Shown here one piece after another: positions 27,349-36,476 of a stretch of 64,000 nucleotides of DNA (positions are counted from its first letter, which is position 1; every line of letters begins with the position of its first letter). This stretch comes from Pseudocoprococcus catus. GTDB lineage: Bacteria > Bacillota > Clostridia > Lachnospirales > Lachnospiraceae. Below the pieces are notes generated by a model. That model worked only from the letters and a program-made list of their open reading frames with translations, ran no database searches and was not told the origin of the DNA. Both the position numbers and the translations under genes were made by a program. The stretch spans positions 25,320-89,319 of the forward strand of contig NZ_JAAXCM010000048.1 of the NCBI RefSeq assembly GCF_019734885.1, given 5' to 3'.

Positions 27349-27534
27349 ATGTCTTCTCTCCATTCTGTTTTCCGGCAAAAAGTAAAAAGAAAAGCATTCC
27401 CGTTTCAAATAATGAAAACAAGGAATGCTTCGTACATTCTATCTATAGTTATCCCATCCGGATAACCTTCTGCCATTTCATTTCGTCTCATCTGTAAAAA
27501 AATCATCTGCCCGCTTCGTACCGGCAATTTCAAT
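27349..27534 (-). ncRNA. Unidentified leader RNA with terminator, candidate riboswitch
   Basis: About 186 bases between the promoter and the methyltransferase. Contains a perfect hairpin GTTATCC-GGATG-GGATAAC, two copies of GTACGAAGC (one in the first 25 bases, one at the terminator's 5' edge) and two of CAGATGA, then an intrinsic terminator (27376-27430). The repeated GTACGAAGC and potential TGCC/GGCA pairing could support alternative folds. I could not match it to a riboswitch class I know. Confidence 0.5.
27376..27430 (-). terminator. Leader terminator before the methyltransferase operon
   Basis: Arms AAGCATTCC / GGAATGCTT with an inner GTTT/AAAC extension, followed on the minus strand by TTTTCTTTTTACTTTTT. 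It ends about 30 bases before the start codon, so read-through must be regulated or partial. Confidence 0.75.
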
Positions 27535-27540
27535 AAAAAT

Positions 27541-27569
27541 ATCATATCACGCAGCAGTACTTTTGTCAA
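27541..27569 (-). promoter_or_regulatory. Promoter of the methyltransferase-importer operon
   Basis: Minus strand TTGACA-17-TATGAT. Its -35 overlaps the stop codon of the decayed permease fragment. Confidence 0.75.
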
Positions 27570-27718
27570 TTAACGTGCTTATACGTTTTTAACATAGAGT
27601 CATTAAACATAAAAAGCAAAGACAAACCAGGGATCGTGATAATCCACCAGGCTTTCGTCATCAATGCTTTATCAGACAATGACAACAGACTTCCCCAGGA
27701 AATCTGTTCACAATTTAT
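27566..27718 (-). pseudogene. Decayed C-terminal fragment of an ABC permease
   Basis: A 50-codon open stretch immediately after, and in frame with, the stop codon of the AI-2E gene. It reads ISWGSLLSLSDKALMTK followed by AWWIITIPGLSLLF, the C-terminal pattern of DppC/NikC-type permeases, then loses the family's final NLLGDxLRD motif and ends KTYKHVN. No start codon or ribosome site. It looks like the stump of a second importer gene lost between the AI-2E gene and the present operon. Confidence 0.5.
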
Positions 27719-28921
27719 TTACTCATGCGGTTGTCGTGTTTCCTCCACCGTATATTCCTCAATTTCTGTCTTTGTCACCTGTTTGATATGTTTCTTTTTC
27801 AGACGCAGATATACGAATTCCCGAAAAATAGTATAAAACACGGACAACAGCGGAATAAAAACAAGCATACCTACAATTCCCATAAGGTTTCCACCGATCG
27901 TAACTGCTGCAAGAACCCAGATTGACGGAAGCCCTACCGATTCACCCACAACATGAGGATAGATCAGATTTCCCTCAATCTGCTGCAGCACCAGAAATAC
28001 TATAATGAATAAAATCGCCTGTTCCGGACTTACCATAAAAATTAAAAAGCTTCCCACTGCACATCCGATGAAAGCCCCGAAAATTGGGATCAATGCGGTA
28101 AATGCAATCAAAATCCCGATCAAAAGTGCATATGGCAGCCTCAAAATACTCAATATAACAACAAACATACAGCCGAGAATCACGGCTTCCAGACACTGAC
28201 CCGCAAGAAAATTTGCAAATGTCCGATAAGTCAGAGAACAGACTTTAAGAAAAGCATCTGCTTTTTTCCTTGGAAGAAAAGCGAAAATTACTTTTCGGAT
28301 CTGCACGTGCAGCTTCTCCTTCTGAAAAAGAACATAACAGGCAAATGAAAATGCAATAAAAAAGGTTGCCAATCCACTGACTATGGAACCCAATGCTGAC
28401 ATTGTGGTATTCATCATATTTCCTGCACCGTTTCCAAGAAAGCTTATCCCCCACTTGATTGCCTGATCCGGATTAAACTGTACCTGATCTACCAGCTTCA
28501 TGACTTCCTGGTTATTATGAGAAAATTCCCGGATCCAGCTTTGCATCTGCGGAATAAAATCAGCGATGCTCACCATCAGAGTTCCCAATGTCCGCGTAAG
28601 CTGCGGGATCACGCCAAACATTACCAGTATGATCACGCCAACCGCAAATGCAATCGTAAGGAGCAGGCTTATCGGTCTTGCCAGTTTTACGACTATCTTA
28701 TTTTCTTTTTTTACTCTTCCAAAAATTTTCTTTTCCAAAAAGCTCATTGGCACGTTGGTCACAAATGCGATTGCTCCGCCAAGTACAAAGGGAAATAGGA
28801 TTCCCCATATTGCTTTCAGCACATCGAGCACCACATCAAATTTCCACAGGGCGACCACAAGAAGTGCTGTAAACACAATAAGCTCCCGGATTTTTTTTAT
28901 AGTAATTTTACTTAAATCCAC
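27719..28921 (-). CDS. AI-2E family transporter
   Basis: 400 residues, about eight helices, with the long central amphipathic region and the late GNLIYPHVVGESVGLPSIWVLAAV signature of the PF01594 family. Members export autoinducer-2, act in Na+/H+ exchange or have unknown cargo. The start codon is GTG at 28921 with GAGGAG seven bases before it. Monocistronic by appearance; no clear terminator follows, only a decayed permease fragment. Confidence 0.88.
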   Translation of the reverse strand: MDLSKITIKKIRELIVFTALLVVALWKFDVVLDVLKAIWGILFPFVLGGAIAFVTNVPMSFLEKKIFGRVKKENKIVVKLARPISLLLTIAFAVGVIILVMFGVIPQLTRTLGTLMVSIADFIPQMQSWIREFSHNNQEVMKLVDQVQFNPDQAIKWGISFLGNGAGNMMNTTMSALGSIVSGLATFFIAFSFACYVLFQKEKLHVQIRKVIFAFLPRKKADAFLKVCSLTYRTFANFLAGQCLEAVILGCMFVVILSILRLPYALLIGILIAFTALIPIFGAFIGCAVGSFLIFMVSPEQAILFIIVFLVLQQIEGNLIYPHVVGESVGLPSIWVLAAVTIGGNLMGIVGMLVFIPLLSVFYTIFREFVYLRLKKKHIKQVTKTEIEEYTVEETRQPHE

Positions 28922-29043
28922 TATTGTTCTCCTCTTTTTTTAATTTGTTGAATCATTACATAAAATACTGTAATCCAAAAGACGTCTTTGTGCCAGATCT
29001 GCCACATCAATTGCAGTTGCTGTGCTCCTTTGCCAGATACTGC

Positions 29044-29072
29044 TTGTCAATTCGTTAAAAGCGTGCTATAGT
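29044..29072 (+). promoter_or_regulatory. Promoter of the ZIP transporter gene with a possible metal-regulator site
   Basis: Plus strand TTGTCA-17-TATAGT. Just downstream, at about 29080-29098, the partly symmetric ATAGTTAG...GACTAAT resembles the TTAG/CTAA half-sites of DtxR/MntR-type operators and would overlap transcription start. Confidence 0.65.
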
Positions 29073-29168
29073 ATTTTTATAGTTAGCTATGACTAATCAG
29101 TATTATTCTGAGCAATTACACATACAACTATCTATATATTTCATACTCAGAGATTGGAGGTCTGATAT

Positions 29169-29951
29169 ATGAATCTGAATATATTTTATGGTATTTTAAT
29201 TCCTTTTCTCGGCACATCCCTCGGTGCCGCCTGCGTATTCTTCATGAAGAATACCTTAAGTGACAAAATCCAACGGGCATTAACCGGTTTTGCCGCTGGT
29301 GTTATGGTGGCTGCATCCGTATGGAGCCTGATCATTCCTGCCATTGAACAATCCGCATCCATGGGAAAGCTGTCTTTTCTTCCCGCGGCCATCGGTTTCT
29401 GGATCGGCATCCTGTTTCTGCTGCTCTTAGATCACATCATTCCCCATCTGCATCAGAACAGCGATCAGGCTGAGGGACCGAAAAGCAAACTTCAGCGCAC
29501 AACCATGATGGTTCTGGCTGTGACGCTGCACAATATCCCGGAGGGTATGGCCGTGGGTGTCGTCTACGCCGGTTATCTCGTAGACAGCACAACCATCACC
29601 GCCGCCGGTGCACTGGCATTATCCCTTGGCATCGCTATCCAGAATTTTCCGGAAGGCGCCATCATATCCATGCCCCTTCGCGCCGAAGGTATGAAGAAAA
29701 GCAAAGCCTTTGTGGGCGGTGTCCTCTCCGGTATCGTGGAACCTGTCGGCGGCATTTTGACAATTCTGGCTGCCCATTATATTATTCCGGCCCTGCCTTA
29801 TCTGCTGAGTTTCGCCGCCGGCGCTATGCTCTATGTTGTCGTCGAAGAGCTGATCCCTGAGATGTCCCAGGGACGCCACTCTGATGTGGGCACCCTGTGT
29901 TTTGCTGTCGGATTCAGTCTGATGATGATCCTGGACGTGTCTCTCGGATAA
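29169..29951 (+). CDS. ZIP family metal transporter (ZupT-like)
   Basis: 260 residues, eight helices. Helix 4 carries HNIPEGMAVG and helix 5 NFPEGA, the metal-coordinating pair of the ZIP family; the cytoplasmic loop between helices 3 and 4 is histidine-bearing (DHIIPHLHQNSD). Imports zinc, iron or manganese. GGAGG lies before the ATG. Converges with the AEC gene, stops being only ten bases apart with no terminator between. Confidence 0.9.
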   Translation: MNLNIFYGILIPFLGTSLGAACVFFMKNTLSDKIQRALTGFAAGVMVAASVWSLIIPAIEQSASMGKLSFLPAAIGFWIGILFLLLLDHIIPHLHQNSDQAEGPKSKLQRTTMMVLAVTLHNIPEGMAVGVVYAGYLVDSTTITAAGALALSLGIAIQNFPEGAIISMPLRAEGMKKSKAFVGGVLSGIVEPVGGILTILAAHYIIPALPYLLSFAAGAMLYVVVEELIPEMSQGRHSDVGTLCFAVGFSLMMILDVSLG

Positions 29952-29961
29952 AAATTTTTCG

Positions 29962-30894
29962 TTAACAGAAAATTTCAAATACAAGAATCATCAACGGCAT
30001 ACTGATGATTGAAAAAAGTGTGGTCAGCACATAAAACAGGCTGGCCTCTGCACTGTTCTTATCATAAAGCTGTGCCATGGAAGTAACTGTTGCACAGGCC
30101 GGTGTGACACATGCAAGAAAGACAATCAGTAGCAGATTCTTTCCGTCCGCGATCCAATCCGTCAAATCCAGCACTTTGAACACAATAAGTACGACAAGAG
30201 GATAGATAAACAATCTGAGCAAAACAGCCAGATAATTTCTTTTTTCCATGAATATTTTTTTGAATGGAATTTCAGAAATTGCCATACCTGCTAATAGCAT
30301 ACCGATTGGCCCGATCATTTCTGCCAGCATATCAATCGTTCCGCCAATCACATCCGGCAATTCAATCTTTGTGATAAACAGAAATGCACCAATGCAAATT
30401 GCTACAATGTTAGCATTCCAAAATATTTTCTTTAAGGAAAGTCTTTCTTCACTGCACATTCTATGCCTGCCATGTGTCCAGATCAGAATCATCTGAACAG
30501 CCAGAAAACTGCAGGAATAAATAACATACTCTGTACCAAGAAGCGCCTTGACCAGCGGAACAACCAAAATACCGCCATTCGTATAAACCGTCGTCAGTTC
30601 TTCAACCATATCAAGATGTAGCGGCCTTTTTAAAATTGCTGTGAGGATTAAAAAGACAATATGGGCGATCACTGCTGCCACAACCGTAAAAATCAATCCT
30701 TTCAGTACCTCCGGTGTGTATTCAATCTGAAATGAATTGATAATCATACATGGAAGCACCAGATACACAAGCAGGACGGAAATACTCTTACTGTCGGAAA
30801 CCTTCAGCAGACCGATCCTGACCATGATGAAACCAATTATAAGGATAATAAATAATTTTACAATTTGTTCTGTTAAAATGAGACTTACAGTCAT
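29962..30894 (-). CDS. AEC family transporter (auxin efflux carrier type)
   Basis: About 310 residues with ten hydrophobic helices in two inverted halves; the N-terminal LVYLVLPCMIINSF and the second-half ACVTPACATVTSMAQLYD are characteristic. Bacterial members export or exchange malate, malonate and other organic acids. Start at 30894 is chosen over a GTG at 30903 since GGAG then has ten bases spacing. Transcribed alone downstream of the fab operon terminator. Confidence 0.85.
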   Translation of the reverse strand: MTVSLILTEQIVKLFIILIIGFIMVRIGLLKVSDSKSISVLLVYLVLPCMIINSFQIEYTPEVLKGLIFTVVAAVIAHIVFLILTAILKRPLHLDMVEELTTVYTNGGILVVPLVKALLGTEYVIYSCSFLAVQMILIWTHGRHRMCSEERLSLKKIFWNANIVAICIGAFLFITKIELPDVIGGTIDMLAEMIGPIGMLLAGMAISEIPFKKIFMEKRNYLAVLLRLFIYPLVVLIVFKVLDLTDWIADGKNLLLIVFLACVTPACATVTSMAQLYDKNSAEASLFYVLTTLFSIISMPLMILVFEIFC

Positions 30895-30928
30895 AAAATC
30901 CACTCTCCTATTCTATACTATTCTATAA

Positions 30929-30963
30929 TAAAAAGCAAGTCAGCATACGCCGCTTGCTTTTTC
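30929..30963. terminator. Bidirectional terminator after the fatty acid operon
   Basis: AAAAAGCAAG / CTTGCTTTTT stem with T-runs on both strands. It closes the fab operon and insulates the AEC gene. Confidence 0.75.
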
Positions 30964-31036
30964 ATAGACCTCTCTCTTTTTCTGAAGCAGATTATAGTCC
31001 CGTAAATTTTATTTGTCAATACATCTCGCAAAAATT

Positions 31037-31182
31037 TCACTTATTATTTTTAGAACAATTTATCCATCTGTCGAACATTTCCTTCATTCCGCTGTCTTTA
31101 TACTCAAATCTCTGCATCACCGTTCTCAGATGACCATTGTATAAAAATTGATATAGTTCTTCAACTTTTCATCAGGATTCAT
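31037..31182 (-). pseudogene. Small ORF (48 aa) broken by a one-base frameshift
   Basis: An ATG two bases past the stop of the nitronate monooxygenase-like gene opens MNPDEKLKNYIN and stops after 18 codons. If a run of five T (31144-31148) had six, the frame would continue FLYNGHLRTVMQRFEYKDS to the natural end CSKNNK. So one base is missing from a homopolymer: a real mutation, a slippage site or a sequencing error. The product is unknown; its place at the tail of the fab operon suggests it was part of it. Confidence 0.5.
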
Positions 31183-31184
31183 CC

Positions 31185-32273
31185 TTACGCCTGCAGTAAG
31201 TCGTCCATCACTTCTTCCACTGTTTCTATCTTCTCAGCCCGCCAGGCTTCAGCGCCGCAGAATAATAGTGCTTCATCGACTTCACCCTTTGCCGCATGGA
31301 GCAGAGACTCCGTAATGCAATACGGAATTTCCGAAGGCTTGCAGCCCTTCATGCAGAGCAGGCATTTCTTCGGTGATATCCTTTCACCGGCCATCACCCG
31401 CTCCATAAAAGGATTCATAATGGCCCTGCCAGGCATCCCCACAGGACTTTTCACAATCTGAATATCTTCTTTATTTGCCCGGATATAAGCTTCTTTATAA
31501 CGAATATCTGCATCACATTCTTCTGTCGTTACAAAACGCGTTGCAACCTGAATGCCATCCACTCCAAGGCTAAAAGCATGCTTTGCCGCTGCTCTGTCAT
31601 AAATGCCGCCGGCCAGTACGACCGGAATTGAACAGCCGTATTTCTCACCATATTTTCTGACAACAGCCATGATCTTTTTCACTTCATCATCATAACTTTT
31701 TTCGGCATATTCTTTATCATCATATTCAGCATATTCTGCCAACTGTTCACGACTAAAACCGAGATGCCCACCGGCTTTCGGTCCCTCGATCACCACAAGA
31801 TCCGCTGTACGATGATATTTTCTGTCCCAGTATTTCAGGATGACCGCCGCCGAACGTTCTGTTGATACAATCGGTGCAATCTTGGTCTGACTTTCTGCTG
31901 CCAGTCCCGGCAGATCAAGGGGCAGTCCCGCACCTGAGATGATCAGATCCGCACCGGCTTCCACTGCCGCCCGGACATGGCCTTCATAATCTCTCAATGC
32001 AGTCATGATATTAAAACCGATGATCCCATCCGGTGCAATTTCCCTTGCTTTGGTCAGTTCTTTGCCGATGGCCCTTCGGCAGGCTTCCGCCGGATATTCT
32101 TCAAAATCCGGCTCCCGAAAACCAATCTGGGCTGTCGAGATCACACCGATGCCTCCGGCTTTCGCCACTGCCCCGGCCAGCCCTGACAGACTGATGCCGA
32201 TGCCCATGCCGCCCTGAATGATGGGCTTTTTGGCTGTCAGATCACCGATTTTTAACTCTGGATATGTCATCAT
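31185..32273 (-). CDS. Nitronate monooxygenase / FabK-like flavoprotein
   Basis: 362 residues, TIM-barrel FMN enzyme of the NPD family: [25 protein letters not shown] at the N-terminus, [11 protein letters not shown] around the middle and [30 protein letters not shown] for the phosphate site. A C-terminal segment with a four-cysteine pattern (CLLCMKGC and a later C) is unlike FabK proper. Its ATG overlaps the accDA stop, so it belongs to the fab operon in addition to the true fabK at 39471. Role not evident; perhaps a second reductase or a protective oxidase. Confidence 0.8.
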   Translation of the reverse strand: MMTYPELKIGDLTAKKPIIQGGMGIGISLSGLAGAVAKAGGIGVISTAQIGFREPDFEEYPAEACRRAIGKELTKAREIAPDGIIGFNIMTALRDYEGHVRAAVEAGADLIISGAGLPLDLPGLAAESQTKIAPIVSTERSAAVILKYWDRKYHRTADLVVIEGPKAGGHLGFSREQLAEYAEYDDKEYAEKSYDDEVKKIMAVVRKYGEKYGCSIPVVLAGGIYDRAAAKHAFSLGVDGIQVATRFVTTEECDADIRYKEAYIRANKEDIQIVKSPVGMPGRAIMNPFMERVMAGERISPKKCLLCMKGCKPSEIPYCITESLLHAAKGEVDEALLFCGAEAWRAEKIETVEEVMDDLLQA

Positions 32274-34036
32274 AATGCTCTGAACCTCCGATATCTCATC
32301 TCTGCAATTTCATCACCCGTCATTGCCAGCTGTTTTCTGAAAAATAATTTCATACATCTGTCCATTTTCAGTGTCAGTTCCGGCAGTGTCTCTATGGTGA
32401 GATCTTCCGGTTCTTCAAAAACACGCTCCACCATGCCATGTTTTTGAAGATCTGCCGCCGTCAGCCGCATCACAGCTGCCGCCTCCTTTGCTTTATGGCT
32501 GTCCTTCCATAGAATACTTGCAAAACCTTCCGGTGATAAGATTGAATAAATAGAATTTTCAAGCATCCACACCTCATCTGCCACCGCCATAGCAAGGGCA
32601 CCGCCGCTGCCGCCTTCCCCGATGACAATGGACAAAATCGGCACTTTCAAACCTGACATTTCAAAAAGATTTCTTGCAATGGCTTCTCCCTGCCCACGCT
32701 CCTCTGCTTCCATACCGCAGAAAGCCCCGGGAGTATCTACAAAACAGATGACCGGACGGCCGAATTTCTCTGCCTGCTTCATTAAACGCAGGGCTTTTCT
32801 GTAGCCCTCCGGTGACGGCATGGCAAAGTTACGCAGGACATTCTCTCTTGTATTGCGTCCCTTTTCCTGGGCAATGACAGTCACAGGCATTCCGTGAAAT
32901 CTGGCGATACCGCCTACAATGGCCGGATCATCCCCAAAATACCTGTCACCATGCAGTTCTGTAAAGTCCGAAAATAAATCTTCTATATATTCTGTGCCGA
33001 CCGGTCTTTCCTTCTTTCTGGAAGCCAGAACCCTGTCCCAGGCAGATTTCTTTTCATCTTTTTTCGCAATGGATAATTCTTCACTTATATTCAGATCCGG
33101 ATTCTCAGATGACTCTGACACTTCCTTATAGTTTCTGAGTCTTTGTTCCGCCTCGGGATTTTTCTCATGCAGTGACAGAAGATGCTCCAGACGATTCTTC
33201 AGGTGTTCTCTTTCTACAATCTGATCAATAAAACCATGCTCTAACAGGAATTCCGAACGCTGAAAACCCTTCGGCAGCTTTTGTCCGATGGTCTGCTCAA
33301 TAACTCTTGGTCCCGCAAAACCGATGAGTGCATTCGGTTCTGCCAGAATAATATCCCCAAGCATAGCAAAGCTCGCTGTAACACCGCCGGTTGTGGGGTT
33401 TGTAAGAACCGAGATATAGAGCTGTCCCGCATCATGATGTCTTTTTAAGGCGGCAGATGTTTTCGCCATCTGCATCAGAGAATGGATACCTTCCTGCATT
33501 CTGGCTCCGCCGGAGCAGGCAACAATGATCACCGGCACCTTTCGCTCTGTGGCTTTCTCAATGGCTCGTGTCAGCTTTTCACCAACAACTTTGCCCATGC
33601 TGGCCATCATAAAATGACTGTCGCACACAGCCAGTACCACTTCATGACCGCCAATCCTTGCAAAACCTGTAGTCACCGCTTCATCAAGGCCTGTCTTCTC
33701 ACGAAGAGCTTCAACTTTATCTTCATAGCCTTTGTAATGCAGCGGATTTCCGGATGTAAGGCCTGTATCCCATTCCTTAAAACTTTCTTCATCCGCCAAC
33801 ATCTCGATGCGGCGTCTTGCCGGTACACTAAAATAGTTGCCGCATTTCGGGCAAATATACTGATTGCCAATAATACTTTCTGCCAATACCACTGCTCTGC
33901 AGGCATTGCATTTGCGCATCAGCCCTTCAGGCACCTCCGGTGATGACTCCCCGGAGTTTTGAACATTGGCCTTCCTGTTTGTCAATGTAATGTAATTTTT
34001 CTGATTGGTCTTTTTAAACATATTTCCAAGCTTCAT
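32270..34036 (-). CDS. accDA: Acetyl-CoA carboxylase carboxyltransferase, fused beta-alpha subunits
   Basis: 588 residues combining AccD (about 1-300) and AccA (about 330-588) in one chain. The AccD zinc ribbon is present (C43, C46, C62, C65), followed by the transcarboxylase core [10 protein letters not shown]; the AccA half has [25 protein letters not shown] and [11 protein letters not shown]. It transfers carboxyl from biotin to acetyl-CoA, giving malonyl-CoA. Separate genes are the rule in bacteria; a fusion fixes 1:1 stoichiometry. RBS AGGAGGG. The linker (roughly 290-330) is charged and low in complexity. Confidence 0.95.
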   Translation of the reverse strand: MKLGNMFKKTNQKNYITLTNRKANVQNSGESSPEVPEGLMRKCNACRAVVLAESIIGNQYICPKCGNYFSVPARRRIEMLADEESFKEWDTGLTSGNPLHYKGYEDKVEALREKTGLDEAVTTGFARIGGHEVVLAVCDSHFMMASMGKVVGEKLTRAIEKATERKVPVIIVACSGGARMQEGIHSLMQMAKTSAALKRHHDAGQLYISVLTNPTTGGVTASFAMLGDIILAEPNALIGFAGPRVIEQTIGQKLPKGFQRSEFLLEHGFIDQIVEREHLKNRLEHLLSLHEKNPEAEQRLRNYKEVSESSENPDLNISEELSIAKKDEKKSAWDRVLASRKKERPVGTEYIEDLFSDFTELHGDRYFGDDPAIVGGIARFHGMPVTVIAQEKGRNTRENVLRNFAMPSPEGYRKALRLMKQAEKFGRPVICFVDTPGAFCGMEAEERGQGEAIARNLFEMSGLKVPILSIVIGEGGSGGALAMAVADEVWMLENSIYSILSPEGFASILWKDSHKAKEAAAVMRLTAADLQKHGMVERVFEEPEDLTIETLPELTLKMDRCMKLFFRKQLAMTGDEIAEMRYRRFRAL

Positions 34037-34102
34037 TGTTCATCCCTCCTGTCACTTCACCGGCTTTTTGCATTGCCCGGCATCATCATGCTGCAAAACA
34101 TC

Positions 34103-35476
34103 TTACCCTTCAGCTGCATAACGATGGTTCAGCAATTGTTCCTCTTTATCTGCAATAAATTCGATATCAAAATCACCGCTCTGATAATCCGGATCATTTA
34201 ATATCTCATATTGATAATCCACATTGGTATCAATGCCCTCAATAATCACTTCTCCCAGAGCGCTGCGCATCTTTGTGATGGCTTCATTTCTGTTTTTCGC
34301 AAATACGATCAGCTTCGCCAGCATATTGTCATAATACGGCGGTACTTCATAACCGCTGTAAATGGCTGAATCAATACGTATGCCTTTGCCGCCGGGAAGA
34401 TACATATCTGTGATTCTTCCGGGACACGGCCGAAAGCCTTTATAGGGATTTTCCGCGTTGATACGGCATTCAATAGCATGCCCTGTCAGCTTCACATCCT
34501 CCTGGGTGTAGGACAGTTCCCGCCCGTCAGCAATACGGATCTGCTCCTTGATGAGGTCAATCCCTGTTACCCACTCTGTTACCGGATGCTCCACCTGGAT
34601 TCGGGTATTCATTTCCATAAAATAAAAACGTCCTGTCTTTTCAAGCAGGAACTCGATAGTTCCGGCGTTCACGTATCCCGCTGCTTTTGCAGCATTCACT
34701 GCCGCCTCTCCCATCTTCTGACGCAATGCATCACTCATAATGGCACAAGGTGATTCTTCAATCAGCTTCTGGTGATTTCTCTGGATGGAACAGTCACGCT
34801 CGCCCAGATGGATCACATGACCGTAATTGTCCGCCAGAATCTGGAACTCAATATGCTTCGGATGCTCCACAAAGTGTTCCAGATACATAGTATTATCGCC
34901 AAAAGCTGCCATAGATTCCTTCTGGGCTGTCATAAAAGCATTTTCCAGTTCATCCTGATGATAAGCCACACGCATGCCTTTGCCGCCGCCGCCAAGAGCC
35001 GCCTTGACAATGACCGGATACCCCACTTCTTCTGCAATGGCCAATGCTTCTTCTGCATGATACAAGGGTTCCTTGCTTCCCGGGATCACCGGTACCCCTG
35101 CCGCGATCATCGTATTTCTGGCATTGGATTTATTGCCGAGTTTGCGGATGACATCTGCGGTTGGTCCGATGAAAATAATATGACACTGCTCACATAAAGC
35201 TGCAAATCGATCATTTTCTGACAAAAATCCGAATCCCGGATGGATGGCATCTGCTCCTGACACAATGGTGGCACTGATGATCTGTTCCATATTCAGATAA
35301 CTCTCCGAAGAAGGCGCCGGGCCGATACAGATGGCTTCATCCGCCAGCTGTGTATGCAGGGCTTCCTTATCTGCTTCCGAATAGACAGCCACCGTCTCTA
35401 TGCCCATTTCCCTGCAGGCCCGGATGATACGCACCGCAATTTCCCCGCGATTGGCAATTAAAACTTTTCTGATCAT
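34103..35476 (-). CDS. accC: Biotin carboxylase subunit of acetyl-CoA carboxylase
   Basis: 457 residues, ATP-grasp enzyme that carboxylates the biotin on AccB. N-terminal KVLIANRGEIAVRIIRACRE, ATP-binding GGGGKGMRVA near 163, FMEMNTRIQVEHPVTE and the C-terminal biotin carboxylase domain. Normal length. It starts two bases after fabZ and is followed by accDA. Confidence 0.97.
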   Translation of the reverse strand: MIRKVLIANRGEIAVRIIRACREMGIETVAVYSEADKEALHTQLADEAICIGPAPSSESYLNMEQIISATIVSGADAIHPGFGFLSENDRFAALCEQCHIIFIGPTADVIRKLGNKSNARNTMIAAGVPVIPGSKEPLYHAEEALAIAEEVGYPVIVKAALGGGGKGMRVAYHQDELENAFMTAQKESMAAFGDNTMYLEHFVEHPKHIEFQILADNYGHVIHLGERDCSIQRNHQKLIEESPCAIMSDALRQKMGEAAVNAAKAAGYVNAGTIEFLLEKTGRFYFMEMNTRIQVEHPVTEWVTGIDLIKEQIRIADGRELSYTQEDVKLTGHAIECRINAENPYKGFRPCPGRITDMYLPGGKGIRIDSAIYSGYEVPPYYDNMLAKLIVFAKNRNEAITKMRSALGEVIIEGIDTNVDYQYEILNDPDYQSGDFDIEFIADKEEQLLNHRYAAEG

Positions 35477-35478
35477 CT

Positions 35479-35910
35479 TTATTCCCCGATTGCCAGTGTC
35501 AGCTCCGCCTTGACAGCCACTTCACCGTCCACAGAGGCAATGGCCTCGCCCACAACAACAGGTCCTTTCTGACGAATAATTCTTGCTTCCAGTTTCAATT
35601 TATCTCCCGGCACAACTTTTCTTCTGAAACGGCAGTTTTTGATACCGCCGAAATAACCAAGCTTGCCTTTATTCTCTTCCTGCATCAGCACAGCCACTGC
35701 ACCCACCTGAGCCAGGGCTTCGATGATCAATACCCCGGGCATCACCGGTTCCTGCGGAAAATGCCCTGCAAAAAAGTCTTCTCTGTATGTCACGCATTTA
35801 TAGCCCACAGCATATTCGCCGGGTTCATAATCTTCGATATAATCCACCAGCAAAAAAGGATGTCTGTGCGGAAGAATCTCTTTAATCTCATTAATTCCAA
35901 GATATTTCAT
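35479..35910 (-). CDS. fabZ: 3-hydroxyacyl-ACP dehydratase
   Basis: 143-residue hot-dog-fold enzyme removing water from 3-hydroxyacyl-ACP. Catalytic histidine in [11 protein letters not shown] (H17) and glutamate in [11 protein letters not shown] (near 65). Because no fabA or fabM is present, unsaturated fatty acids, if made, need another route. Part of the fab operon. Confidence 0.96.
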   Translation of the reverse strand: MKYLGINEIKEILPHRHPFLLVDYIEDYEPGEYAVGYKCVTYREDFFAGHFPQEPVMPGVLIIEALAQVGAVAVLMQEENKGKLGYFGGIKNCRFRRKVVPGDKLKLEARIIRQKGPVVVGEAIASVDGEVAVKAELTLAIGE

Positions 35911-35985
35911 TGATCTAACTTCTTTCTTATATATTACAAAATCAGTTCAGCACTTATCTGCACAGCCCAGGCAATTCTATACAAC

Positions 35986-36474
35986 CTAGGCAATTCTGAA
36001 CAGCGGCTGGCCATATTCTACCATCTCGCCGTTTTCCACAAGAATTTCAGCCACTGTGCCGTCAAAATCACTCTCAATATCATTCATCAGCTTCATGGCT
36101 TCCACAATGGCTACCGTCTGACCTTTTTTCACCGTATCACCCACAGCAACATAAGGGGCTGCATCCTCAGCAGGTGCGGCATAAAATGTCCCCACCAGCG
36201 GTGATTTCACAAGAAAGCCTTCCTGCTCTGCCGGTTTTGTCCCGGCTGCCTTTCCCTCTGAATCTGCTGAAGCTACTGACATTGCTGATGCTGCAGCTGT
36301 CTGCATCGGCATCACTGATTGGCTGACACCGGCCGCCGGCAATGTCTGTACCGCTGTCACTACTTCTTTTTCCTTCTTCAGATTCAGACACACACCCTCT
36401 GCTTCATATTTAAAACCCGTCAGTTCTGAATCTGACACGGCCCGTATCAATTTTAAAAGTTCATCTAATTCCAT
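35986..36474 (-). CDS. accB: Biotin carboxyl carrier protein of acetyl-CoA carboxylase
   Basis: 162 residues: an N-terminal region, an alanine/serine-rich flexible linker (about 45-85) and the C-terminal biotinyl domain with EAMKLMN, whose lysine 128 carries biotin. Directly downstream of fabF (two bases). Confidence 0.95.
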   Translation of the reverse strand: MELDELLKLIRAVSDSELTGFKYEAEGVCLNLKKEKEVVTAVQTLPAAGVSQSVMPMQTAAASAMSVASADSEGKAAGTKPAEQEGFLVKSPLVGTFYAAPAEDAAPYVAVGDTVKKGQTVAIVEAMKLMNDIESDFDGTVAEILVENGEMVEYGQPLFRIA

Positions 36475-36476
36475 TT

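Noticed and set aside
26515..27465. 316-codon plus-strand ORF over the methyltransferase
   Set aside because: Spans the methyltransferase and its leader terminator in antisense; no start signals.
28922..29043. Possible leader peptide (24 codons, minus strand) before the AI-2E gene
   Set aside because: Weak ribosome spacing and no family support; the opposite strand shows an equally open frame.
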